A DNA stretch of 64,000 nt from JAHEJN01 sp963787285. Lineage in GTDB: Bacteria > Actinomycetota > Acidimicrobiia > Acidimicrobiales > JAHEJN01. The translations under genes were made by a program, and so were the position numbers. Below, in pieces: positions 51,539 through 59,845 of the stretch. The stretch spans positions 8,336 to 72,335 of the forward strand of contig CAWBCM010000007.1 of the NCBI GenBank assembly GCA_963787285.1, in the 5' to 3' direction. The notes below the pieces were generated by a model, which was not told where the DNA came from, searched no databases, and saw only the letters and a list, made by a program, of their open reading frames with translations. Numbering within the stretch: position 1 is the stretch's first letter; every line of letters starts with the position of its first letter.

Positions 51539-52920
51539 TGAAGGTCCTGTTCGCCACCGCCGAGCTCGCTCCACTCTCCCGGGTCGGAGGCTTGGCCGAG
51601 GCGAGCTCAGGATTGGTGAAGGCGCTGCGCGCCGAGCATTCCGAAATCGATGTCCAACTGGTCCTGCCCGACTACGGCGGCGTGGAGTTGCTCGACGAGG
51701 AACAGGCCGTGCTCGACGTGCCCCAGTGGGCCGGACCGGTCTCGGTTCGACGCGGGGTGCATCCCGACGTGGGAACCGTCGACCTGATCAGCACCCCAGG
51801 CATGGCCCGGCCGCACCCGTACGTCGACGAGACCGGCGAGGGATGGCCCGACAACGACCATCGCTTCTTCGCCTTCTCGGCCGGTGTCGCCGCGCTGGCC
51901 CGTCTCGAGCAGCCCGACGTCGTCCACTTGAACGACTGGCACACGGCGGCCGCCGCGGCCTTCCTCCCCGAGCGGCCACCCATGGTGCTCACCATCCACA
52001 CTCTCGGCTACCAGGGCATCAGCGCACCTTGGTGGATGGAGCGCCTTCCGGTCGAGGCGTGGCGCTTCGCGTGGTACGGAGGAACCAACCCGCTGGCCGG
52101 CGCCATCGAGCTGGTCGATCGCGTCATCGCGGTCAGCCCGAACTACGCCCGTGAGATCGTGACTCCCGAAGCCGGTATGGGGCTGCACGACCGATTGGCG
52201 GCCCTCGGCGATCGTCTGGTGGGCATACGGAACGGCATCGACGCCAGCGTCTGGAACCCGGCCACCGACCCGGCGGTGGCGGCGAACTACTCGGTGACCG
52301 ACCCGGCCGGCCGGGCGGACTGTCGGGCCCAGCTCCGAGCCGAGGCGGGCTTTCCGCCCGACGGCGAGCCCGTGATCGCTGCGGTGACCCGGCTCGTCGA
52401 CCAGAAGGGCATCGACATCCTCCTCGATGCCGCCCGATTCCTCGGTGGCATGGGCGCCCGACTCGCAGTGCTCGGAAGCGGTTCGGCCGACCTCACCGCT
52501 GCCCTGCGGCGCGCCGCCGACGCCGACCCCGACCGTGTCTGGTTCGTCGAGGGGTACGACAACGGCCTGGCTCACCGATTGTTCGCCGGGAGCGACCTGT
52601 ACGTCATGCCCAGCCGCTTCGAGCCGTGCGGTCTGGGGCAGATGCAGGCGATGGCCTACGGCTCGATTCCGGTCGTCACCGACGTGGGCGGTCTGCACGA
52701 CACCGTGATCGACGCCGACGCCCACCGCAGTACCGGCACCGGCTTCGTGAGCCTCGGCGTCGACGGTCCGGGCATGGTCGATGCCCTGCATCGGGCCACC
52801 CGAGGGCTCCGGCACAAGAGCCGCCGAGAGGCGATTCAGCGCAGGGGCATGTCGATCGACTGGTCGTGGAGCGAGCCGGCGGCCCGCCACGTGGAGCTGT
52901 ATCGGGAGATCAGTCGATGA
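51535..52920 (+). CDS. glgA: GT5-type glycogen synthase-like glycosyltransferase
   Basis: A 461-residue GT-B glycosyltransferase of the GlgA/starch synthase family. The N-terminal half opens with FATAELAPLSRVGGLAEASS; the usual K-[TV]-G-G-L motif has Arg for Lys, a change at the position that contacts the ADP-glucose phosphate. VVHLNDWHTAAAAAF and IDRVIAVSPNYAREI-like VDRVIAVSPNYAREI follow. The C-terminal half has VTRLVDQKGIDILLDAA, VMPSRFEPCGLGQMQAMAYG and the phosphate-binding GGLHDTV. It is coupled to glgX by ATGA, and its 3' end overlaps glgC on the other strand by 11 nt. With glgC next to it, ADP-glucose is the likely donor. Confidence 0.88.
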   Translation: MMKVLFATAELAPLSRVGGLAEASSGLVKALRAEHSEIDVQLVLPDYGGVELLDEEQAVLDVPQWAGPVSVRRGVHPDVGTVDLISTPGMARPHPYVDETGEGWPDNDHRFFAFSAGVAALARLEQPDVVHLNDWHTAAAAAFLPERPPMVLTIHTLGYQGISAPWWMERLPVEAWRFAWYGGTNPLAGAIELVDRVIAVSPNYAREIVTPEAGMGLHDRLAALGDRLVGIRNGIDASVWNPATDPAVAANYSVTDPAGRADCRAQLRAEAGFPPDGEPVIAAVTRLVDQKGIDILLDAARFLGGMGARLAVLGSGSADLTAALRRAADADPDRVWFVEGYDNGLAHRLFAGSDLYVMPSRFEPCGLGQMQAMAYGSIPVVTDVGGLHDTVIDADAHRSTGTGFVSLGVDGPGMVDALHRATRGLRHKSRREAIQRRGMSIDWSWSEPAARHVELYREISR

Positions 52921-54163
52921 CGACTTCCTGATTCTTCGCCAGCACCACGATGTCGCTGTCGGTCACCGTGTAGTGCTGCCGGTCGAACTCGAGGTCGTAG
53001 CCGATCTTTGCGCCGGCGGGCACCACGATGTTCTTGTCGAGCACACATCGCTTCAGTTGCGCGCCGCGACCGACGTGCACGCCGTCGAGCAGGATCGCCC
53101 CGTCGAGCTGAGCGCCGCCGGTGACCTCGACGCCGGGGGAGAGCACCGAGTTGCGAACCTCGGCGCCGGCCACGATGGCCCCGTTGCTCAGCAACGAGCG
53201 TTGCACCAGTGCATCGCCGGTGTGGCCGTCGTGGGTGATCTTGGCCGGAGGTTCGTGGCGGCCGAAGGTGAAGATGGGCCAGTCGTCGTTGTAGAGGTCG
53301 AAGGCGGGGAAGTCCTCGAGCAGATCCATGTGGGCGTCGTAGTACGAGTCGAGGGTTCCGACATCTCGCCAGTAGTGCCCCTCGGAGGTTTCACCCGGCA
53401 CCACGTTCTCGGTGAAGTCGTAGACGTGGGCATCGAAGGACTCGACGAGGGCCGGGATGAGGTCGCCGCCGACGTCGTGGCGTGACGCGTCGCTCATCGC
53501 GTCGTGGTGCAACAGTTCGACGAGGGCCTTCCGGGTGAACACGTAGTTGCCCATCGAGGCGAGGATCTCGTCGGGCGAATCGCTGAGGCCCGTGACCGCG
53601 TCGGGTGCCGGCTTCTCCTCGAACTTTGCGATCTTGGTTCCTTCACCCTTCGTGATCACCCCGAACTGGTCGGCCTCGCCCTTGGGCATACGGATCGCCG
53701 CGACCGTGACCGCCGCGCCCGACTCGATGTGTTGGTCGAGCATGGTGCGCGGGTCGATGCGGTAGATGTGGTCGGCACCGAATACGAACAGGTAGTCGGG
53801 GTCTTCGTCCTCGATGATGTTGAGGTTCTGGAAGATGGCGTCGCCGGAGCCCTGGAACCAGTGCTGGCCCCGGCGCATCTGGGCCGGAACGGTGGTCACG
53901 TAGGCGCCGAGGAAGGTCGACAGCCGCCACGTTCGGGACACGTGAAGATCGAGGCTGTGGCTCTTGTACTGGGTCAGAACCACGATCTTGCGATACCCGC
54001 CGTTGGACAGGTTCGAGAGGGGGAAGTCGATGAGGCGGTAGTGGCCGCCGAACGGAACCGCCGGCTTGGCCCGGTCGAGGGTGAGCGGCGCCAAGCGCTT
54101 TCCCTCGCCGCCGGCGAGCACGATGCTGAGGACGTTTGCACGCTGGGTCAGTTCGGAAGGCAT
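52910..54163 (-). CDS. glgC: glucose-1-phosphate adenylyltransferase
   Basis: A 417-residue ADP-glucose pyrophosphorylase. The nucleotidyltransferase half has the GxGxR-type loop VLAGGEGKRLAPLTLDRAKPA (shown in part), then GGHYRLIDFPLSNLSNGGY, FQGSGDAIFQNLNIIED, FVFGADHIYRIDPRTM and FEEKPAPDAVTGL. HYWRDVGTLDSYYDAHMDL precedes the C-terminal left-handed beta-helix (about 300-400, with repeats such as NSVLSPGVEVTGGAQL). It makes ADP-glucose for GlgA from ATP and the glucose-1-phosphate that GlgP also produces. ATG 54163 is preceded at 7 nt by CACTCT on the same strand, a leaderless-type -10; the gene is divergent from glgB. Confidence 0.95.
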   Translation of the reverse strand: MPSELTQRANVLSIVLAGGEGKRLAPLTLDRAKPAVPFGGHYRLIDFPLSNLSNGGYRKIVVLTQYKSHSLDLHVSRTWRLSTFLGAYVTTVPAQMRRGQHWFQGSGDAIFQNLNIIEDEDPDYLFVFGADHIYRIDPRTMLDQHIESGAAVTVAAIRMPKGEADQFGVITKGEGTKIAKFEEKPAPDAVTGLSDSPDEILASMGNYVFTRKALVELLHHDAMSDASRHDVGGDLIPALVESFDAHVYDFTENVVPGETSEGHYWRDVGTLDSYYDAHMDLLEDFPAFDLYNDDWPIFTFGRHEPPAKITHDGHTGDALVQRSLLSNGAIVAGAEVRNSVLSPGVEVTGGAQLDGAILLDGVHVGRGAQLKRCVLDKNIVVPAGAKIGYDLEFDRQHYTVTDSDIVVLAKNQEVVID

Positions 54164-54231
54164 GATTCCTAGAGTGGCAGAAATCGGATCGGTCTGTGAC
54201 GCCGAACTCTGCGGTTCGTCGCGGCGAAACC

Positions 54232-54237
54232 TAGAGT
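54232..54237 (+). promoter_or_regulatory. -10 element TAGAGT, leaderless promoter of glgB
   Basis: TAGAGT is followed by exactly 7 nt and ATG 54245. The 81-nt glgC-glgB gap also holds CACTCT (minus strand, 54171-54176), 7 nt from the glgC ATG, so both divergent genes appear leaderless. Confidence 0.5.
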
Positions 54238-54244
54238 TCACCGC

Positions 54245-56135
54245 ATGACCGGCTTCAGCCACGACGACCTGTGGCGCTTCGCAGAGGGAACCCACGACGG
54301 CTTGTCGTACCTGCTGGGCGCCCATCTCACCGACGACGGCTGCCGGTTCGGCGTGTGGGCACCCTCGGCGATCCACGTCTCGCTGATGGGCGAGTTCAAC
54401 GAGTGGGACGCCGATGCCACCCCGATGCACCCCTCCGACGCCGGGATCTGGACGGTGACGGTGCCGGGGATCGAGCAGGGCGCGGTGTACAAGTACCGTG
54501 TCGTGACCGCCGACGGCATCCGACTCGACAAGGCCGATCCCGTGGCGTTCCGCTCGGAGGAACCGCCCCGCACCGGGTCGCGGGTGTGGGCGCTCGACTA
54601 CGAGTGGGGCGACGGGGCGTGGATGGCCGATCGCGGCGATCGCAATGCCCTCGGCGCGCCGTTGTCGATCTACGAGGTGCACCTCGGGTCATGGCGCTAC
54701 GAGCCCGGTGGATACCGGGCCCTGGCCCATCAGCTCGCCGACCATCTCGACCGTACCGGGTTCACCCATGTGGAGCTGCTCCCGGTGATGGAGCACCCCT
54801 TCTACGGATCGTGGGGGTACCAGACCACCGGGTACTTCGCCGCGACCTCACGGTACGGGTCGCCGCAGGACCTCATGTATCTCGTCGATCACCTGCACCA
54901 GCGGGGCTACGGGGTGCTGCTCGACTGGGTGCCGTCGCACTTCCCCGTCGATGCCCATGGCCTGGCGCAGTTCGACGGCACGTACCTGTACGAGCACGCC
55001 GACCCCCGGATGGGCTTTCATCCCGACTGGAAGAGTGCAATCTTCAACTACGAACGCCATGAGGTGCGCAGCTTCCTGCTGTCGAGTGCCCGCTTCTGGC
55101 TCGAGCGGTTCCACGCCGATGGTCTTCGGGTCGATGCCGTGGCGTCGATGCTCTACCGGGACTACTCCCGGAACGAGGGCGAGTGGATTCCGAACGAGCA
55201 CGGCGGCAGACGAGAACCTGGGTGCCATCTCGTTCCTCCAGGAGATGAACCGTCGGGTCTATCTCCATCACCCCGACGCGATCACCATCGCCGAGGAGTC
55301 CACCGCCTTCCCGGGTGTGTCGCGGCCCACCGACGACGGGGGGCTGGGCTTCGGCTTCAAGTGGGACATGGGCTGGATGAACGACACGCTGCGGTTCTTC
55401 GCCCATGAGCCGGTGCACCGCAAGTTCCATCACGGCGAGCTCACCTTCCGCATGGTGTACGCCTTCGACGAGAACTTCGTGCTGCCGCTGTCCCACGACG
55501 AGGTGGTGCACGGCAAGGGCTCGCTGTTCGATCGCATGCCCGGCGACACCTGGCAGAAGCACGCCGGCCTGCGCTCGCTGTACGGCTACCAGTGGGGCCT
55601 TCCGGGAAAGAAGCTCCTGTTCATGGGGGGCGAGCTCGCCACGTCGGGCGACTGGAACCACGAGCAGGAGCTTCCGTGGGCCGTGCTGACCGATCCGGCC
55701 CACGCCGGCGTGTGCGATTGGGTCGGTCGGCTGAACCAGCTGTTGCGATCGGAGCAGGCTCTGCACCGCGACGACTTCACCCCGGCAGGGTTCTCGTGGG
55801 TGGTCGGCGACGACTCCGCCAACGGTGTGGTCGCCTTCCTCCGCCACGCTCCCGACGCCCGCCCGGTTCTGGTGGTGGTCTCGCTGACGCCTGTGCCCCG
55901 CCCGGACTACCGCATCGGGGTGCCGGTGCCGGGGGAGTGGGAGCTGCTCGCGTCGAGCGACGATGCTGCCTTCGGTGGCAGCGGCATCGTCGTGGGCGAG
56001 GGCGAGACCGGCGCCATCTGGTGCGCGGCCGAGCCCAGCCATGGCCACGATCAGTCGATCAGCATCACCGTGCCCCCGCTGAGCGCCGTGTTCCTCGCCC
56101 CCACCCGAGCAAATGTCGAGGATGACGGTCGGTAG
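54245..56135 (+). CDS. glgB: 1,4-alpha-glucan branching enzyme (apparent frameshift near 55210)
   Basis: With one frame correction the gene encodes about 629 residues, normal for GH13_9 branching enzymes lacking the extra N-terminal CBM48. A CBM48 (FGVWAPSAIHVSLMGEFNEW, 36-55) is followed by the barrel: FTHVELLPVMEHPFYGSWGY, VLLDWVPSHFPVDAHGL, the nucleophile Asp in DGLRVDAVASMLYRDYSR, the acid/base Glu in AITIAEESTAFP, and the third Asp in PLSHDEVVHGKGSL. After NEHGGR the frame reads REPGC; removing one base in 55207-55213 restores ENLGAISFLQEMN, as in all relatives. The active-site residues lie on both sides of the break, so a sequence error is likely. Product: branched glycogen. Confidence 0.88.
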
Positions 56136-56236
56136 GCGACCACCGTCGTCAACAGAACGCACGAGGGGTTGACGACGGCGCCCGTCGGGTCCACGATCTG
56201 AGCGCACCTCCCCCTTTCCGTGACGATGGGGGAGCG

Positions 56237-57172
56237 GTGACCGCAGGTTCCGATCGCGAAGCACATGCACGGATGCGGGCCCAACACGGATTGCTCCATC
56301 GGCGCCAGGCCCGGGAACTGGGCCTCACCGATGCGGCGATTGCACGGCGCGTCCGCAAGGGGGAGTGGTTGCGTCACGACGTGTCGGTGTTCCGGCACGC
56401 AACACACACGATGACGTGGGAAACGAAGTTGCTCGGGGTGTGTCTGTCCTTCGACGGTGTCGCCTCGCACCGGTCGGCGGCCGCGCTCTGGGAGCTCGAT
56501 GACTTCCGGCGCACTCGGGTCGAGGTCACCGTGTCGCATTCGCGCCGGTTCGAACGTCCGGGCATTCTCGTTCACCACCTTCGTCAGACCGGAGATCTTG
56601 CTGCTCGCACGATCGACGCCATTCCGTGCACCGGCATTGCCCGAACGCTCCTCGACCTGGGTGCCGTCGTGTCCTTTCGTCGTCTCGAGGACGCAGTCGA
56701 TTCGGCGATTCGACAGCGCTTGGTCGCTTGGGACGACCTCGTCGTCGTGCTGGCGCGCCATTCGAGGAAGGGGCGCGACGGATGCGGCCCGTTGCGCGCG
56801 CTGCTCGAAGAGCGATACGGCGACTCGAACGTCCCCGACAGCGGGTGGAACCGTCGAGTGGGCCGGTTGTTGGTGCAGAGCGGCCTGCCTCGACCGAGCT
56901 TCGAGTACTGGATCAAAGCGCCCGACGGCCAACGCAATCGCCTCGACCTCGTCTACCCCGAACAACGCGTGGTCGTCGAGCTCGACAGCGTTCGTTGGCA
57001 CCTGAATCGCCGGTCCTTCGAGGGCGACCGGCGAAAGTGGAATCGACTGATCAACGCCGGCTGGACCGTACTGACCTTCAGCCATGCCGACTATCGAGAC
57101 CAGCCGAACCAGTTGGTGAACACCGTTGCGGCGGCGCTCCGTCGAGCTTCTGTTGAGGGCAGCGCTCGCTAA
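56237..57172 (+). CDS. AbiEi-type winged-helix protein with DUF559 nuclease-like domain
   Basis: A 311-residue protein common in Actinobacteria. The N-terminal part (about residues 10-60, LLHRRQARELGLTDAAIARRV, RKGEWLRHDVSVFRH) resembles the AbiEi_4 antitoxin winged helix. The middle resembles the AbiEi body (SHRSAAALWELDDF, ARTLLDLGAVVSFRRLEDAVD). The C-terminal part (about 215-300) is a DUF559/Vsr-like PD-(D/E)xK fold with RNRLDLVYPEQRVVVELDSVRWH and GWTVLTFSHADYRD: Asp, then E-x-D, are in the expected metal positions. No AbiEii toxin gene is adjacent. Whether it is a defence element or a housekeeping DNA-processing factor is not known. Confidence 0.78.
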   Translation: MTAGSDREAHARMRAQHGLLHRRQARELGLTDAAIARRVRKGEWLRHDVSVFRHATHTMTWETKLLGVCLSFDGVASHRSAAALWELDDFRRTRVEVTVSHSRRFERPGILVHHLRQTGDLAARTIDAIPCTGIARTLLDLGAVVSFRRLEDAVDSAIRQRLVAWDDLVVVLARHSRKGRDGCGPLRALLEERYGDSNVPDSGWNRRVGRLLVQSGLPRPSFEYWIKAPDGQRNRLDLVYPEQRVVVELDSVRWHLNRRSFEGDRRKWNRLINAGWTVLTFSHADYRDQPNQLVNTVAAALRRASVEGSAR

Positions 57173-57185
57173 CCGACCACTATCC

Positions 57186-58085
57186 TCAACTTTTGACCAC
57201 GGGGGTGAAGTCGTACAGGGTTTCGGGGTTGGTCACGAGGATGCGATTCCTCGTGACCTCGTCGGGGGCGTAGGCGGCGAGGATGTCGAGGAGATCGCCA
57301 TCGTCGGGCATGTGGCGAACGTTGGGGTGGGGCCAGTCGGTGCCCCACAGGATGCGATCGGGGGCGGTGGCGATGAGGGCCCTCGCATAGGGAACGACGT
57401 CGTCGTAGGGAGCGGCGCCGTCGGCGGTGAGACGCTCGGCGCCGCTGATCTTCACCCATGCTCGCTCGTCGGCCATCAGGGCGAGCAGGGCCTGGAAGGG
57501 CGCCTGATCGACGCCGTCGGTCACCGGAACCCGGGCCATGTGGTCGATCACGTACGGGCAGGGCATGCGATCGAGCAGATCGGCGTATCCCGGCAGGTCC
57601 TTCGCGTCGAAGTGCAACACGATGTGCCACCCGAAGGGCTGGACGCGGTCGACCAGGCGCCAGAAGACGTCGAGATCGGGCGCACCGCCCAGGTGGGCCA
57701 CGAAGTTGAACCGGGTGCCACGGACGCCGACCTCGTGCAGCGCAGCGATGTCGTCGTCGGTGAAGGACTCGTCGATCATGGCCACACCCGCATAGCGGCC
57801 CTTGCCGCGCCGCAACGCATCGACCATGGCGGCGTTGTCGGTGCCGTGACAGCTGGCTTGCACGAAGACGGCCCGGGACAGCCCGAGTCGTTCCTGGAGC
57901 AGCTCGAAGTCGACGAGACCCGAATCGGGAGGCGTGTAGGTGCGATCGGCCGAGAAGGGAAACAAATGGGCGGGTCCGAACACGTGACAGTGGGCGTCGC
58001 ACGCTCCGGGCGGGGGGATCAGCTCGATGGGCGGGTGCGGCGAGCGGTTGGGCGCGGCGATGGTGCGCTCGAGCGGCGGGTTCAT
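57186..58085 (-). CDS. ligI: 2-pyrone-4,6-dicarboxylate hydrolase
   Basis: A 299-residue metal-independent amidohydrolase that opens 2-pyrone-4,6-dicarboxylate (PDC) to 4-oxalomesaconate. LigI landmarks are present: GACDAHCHVFGPAHLFPFSA at the N-terminus, VFVQASCHGTDNAAMVDAL, GVRGTRFNFVAHLGG, PFGWHIVLHFDAKDLPGY, YVIDHMARVPVTDG, and RILWGTDWPHPNVRHMPDDG near the end. The final Asp of the amidohydrolase site is in GTDWPHPN. The ATG at 58085 follows the ligU TGA with one base between. The gene is about 11 kb from ligC and 15 kb from ligJK. Confidence 0.93.
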   Translation of the reverse strand: MNPPLERTIAAPNRSPHPPIELIPPPGACDAHCHVFGPAHLFPFSADRTYTPPDSGLVDFELLQERLGLSRAVFVQASCHGTDNAAMVDALRRGKGRYAGVAMIDESFTDDDIAALHEVGVRGTRFNFVAHLGGAPDLDVFWRLVDRVQPFGWHIVLHFDAKDLPGYADLLDRMPCPYVIDHMARVPVTDGVDQAPFQALLALMADERAWVKISGAERLTADGAAPYDDVVPYARALIATAPDRILWGTDWPHPNVRHMPDDGDLLDILAAYAPDEVTRNRILVTNPETLYDFTPVVKS

Positions 58086-58086
58086 G

Positions 58087-59172
58087 TCAGTACTCCCGGG
58101 GATACACGACGCCGTCCATGAGTTTGCGAGCGGTTCGTACGATGCCCGACCGCTCGGCCACCGGCGTGCCGTCGGCATCGAAGCCGACCTCGACGGCCAC
58201 ATCGAAGGTGCCGGTCGGGTGCTCGACCACGATCACGTCGGCGGCGTCGTGGTCGTTGGGTAGCACCGCCGAGGCCGGTGATCCGGGCAGCAGGGCCGCC
58301 GTGGCCACCGAGACGGCCCCGAGCACGCCGATGGCGTCGTGGCAGCGGTGGGGAATGAAGGTGCGGGTGGAGAGTGAACCGCCGTCGACGGGCGGCGAGA
58401 CCAGGGTGAGCTTGGGCACGGTGGTGTGGCCGACATCGCCGAGGTTCATGAGCGGCCCGGCCTGGAGTCGAATCGACTCGAGGGCGCCGACGAGCCGCTC
58501 GTCGGCCTCGAGGTCGGCACACGACTCGTAGCCGGTGACGCCGATGTCGGCCGCGGCCATCACCACGACGGGCATCCCGTTGTCGATGAGCGTCATCGCA
58601 ACGCCGTCGATCTCGTCGACCACCTGGCCGGTGGGGAGCAAGGCCCCACACGAGCCGCCCGCCGTGTCGGCGAAGTCGATTCGAATGGCCGCGGCGTGCC
58701 CGGGAACTCCCGAGATGGCCGTGTCACCGGAGTACACGGCCTGGCCCTTGCGTACCGGGAACGTGGCAGCGGCGATGGAGTCGGTGTTGGCCATGTGGAT
58801 ACGAACGGTGGCGAGCCCGACGTCGGGAGCATCGACCAGTTCTCGCTCGACGGCGAAGGGCCCCACCGCCGCCAGCATGTTGCCGCAGTTCTGTCGATCG
58901 GTGACGAGCGGCTCGTCGACACCCAGCTGGAGGAACAGGTACGAGACGTCGGCGTCGGGATGATCGGACACACCGACCACCGCCACCTTGGTCGTCAGCG
59001 GATGCGCGCCCCCCAGGCCGTCGATCTGCCGGGGATCGGGACTGCCCATGACCGCAAGGAGGAACTCGTCGCGTTCGCCTTCGGCGTCGGGAAGATCGTC
59101 GGCGAGGAAGAACGCGCCCTTCGAGGTGCCACCGCGCATCAGCATGCACCGCACACCGTCGAGACCGAACAT
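58087..59172 (-). CDS. ligU: 4-oxalomesaconate tautomerase (PrpF fold)
   Basis: A 361-residue PrpF/diaminopimelate-epimerase-fold protein, similar in pattern to LigU/GalD, which convert the isomer of 4-oxalomesaconate formed by LigI into the one used by LigJ. RCMLMRGGTSKGAFFLADDL at the start, DPRQIDGLGGAHPLTTKVAV, DRQNCGNMLAAVGPFAVE and GGSCGALLPTGQVVDEIDGV are the family motifs; the Cys in NCGN and the Lys in TSKG are the usual catalytic-site residues. The alternative is 2-methylaconitate isomerase PrpF, but no methylcitrate genes are here and the ligI neighbour (1 nt away) supports LigU. The start is ATG 59172. Confidence 0.88.
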   Translation of the reverse strand: MFGLDGVRCMLMRGGTSKGAFFLADDLPDAEGERDEFLLAVMGSPDPRQIDGLGGAHPLTTKVAVVGVSDHPDADVSYLFLQLGVDEPLVTDRQNCGNMLAAVGPFAVERELVDAPDVGLATVRIHMANTDSIAAATFPVRKGQAVYSGDTAISGVPGHAAAIRIDFADTAGGSCGALLPTGQVVDEIDGVAMTLIDNGMPVVVMAAADIGVTGYESCADLEADERLVGALESIRLQAGPLMNLGDVGHTTVPKLTLVSPPVDGGSLSTRTFIPHRCHDAIGVLGAVSVATAALLPGSPASAVLPNDHDAADVIVVEHPTGTFDVAVEVGFDADGTPVAERSGIVRTARKLMDGVVYPREY

Positions 59173-59236
59173 GGCTGAAGTCTGTCGCGCGGGCCGACGG
59201 GTTCACAATCGAGCCCGGCAGCCCGGACTCGATGGG

Positions 59237-59845
59237 TCAGCTCTTCAGCAGGTGGCGGCGGGCCTCGAAGGTGATGTAGGCGCCGGCAACCAACGTGCTC
59301 AGGCCGATGACGACGAGCAGCGGGGTGTTGGCACCGGTCTCAGCCAGGTCATCGGCGACGCCGTCGCCGTCGGCATCGACACCGGCGGCATCGAGGTCGT
59401 AGCTCTCGTTCTCGACGATCTCACACTCGACATCGTCGGCAGGGTTCTCGACGGCGAGCAACTCGGGCCCACCCACCTCTATCTGCTCGAGATCACCGGC
59501 GACGATGACCAGACCACAGTCGGTCACGTCGAGGCCTTCGAAGGTGACCTCGAAGTTGCCATCGGCATCGGGCGTGGCGTTGATGAGTGAGGCGAGGTCG
59601 CAGAGCACGGTGGGGTCGCCACCGTCGATGAGGGCATCGACGTCGCCGCCCGCGCCGGGACACTGGAGGACGAACACCGGGATGGTGAAGCCGGAGCCGG
59701 TCACGGTGACGTCGTAGGTGCCGGCCTCCTCGACCGATTCGGGGTCGAGGACGATCGCCGGACCGTCGTCCTGGGCCACGGCAGTCGAACCGAAGGCGAC
59801 CAGCGCGAGAGCCGACAGGGCAAGGAGGCGAAAGAGCTGCGTCAT
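59237..59845 (-). CDS. secreted, sortase-anchored (LAETG) surface protein
   Basis: A 202-residue protein. The signal peptide is about residues 1-24 (LLALSALALVAFGSTAVA, then QDD). The acidic, Asp/Gly/Val-rich mature domain (about 25-165) has three or four cysteines (VLQCPGAG, TVLCDLAS, VTDCGLVI, DVECEIVE) and a Ca-loop-like DADGDGVADD. It ends with LAETGANTPLLVVIGLSTLV, a sorting signal with motif, hydrophobic helix and basic tail ARRHLLKS. This predicts covalent anchoring to the cell wall by a class E-type sortase recognising LAxTG; no sortase gene is in this window. The ATG overlaps the stop of the upstream membrane protein (ATGA), and TACGGT lies 8 nt before it. Confidence 0.85.
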   Translation of the reverse strand: MTQLFRLLALSALALVAFGSTAVAQDDGPAIVLDPESVEEAGTYDVTVTGSGFTIPVFVLQCPGAGGDVDALIDGGDPTVLCDLASLINATPDADGNFEVTFEGLDVTDCGLVIVAGDLEQIEVGGPELLAVENPADDVECEIVENESYDLDAAGVDADGDGVADDLAETGANTPLLVVIGLSTLVAGAYITFEARRHLLKS

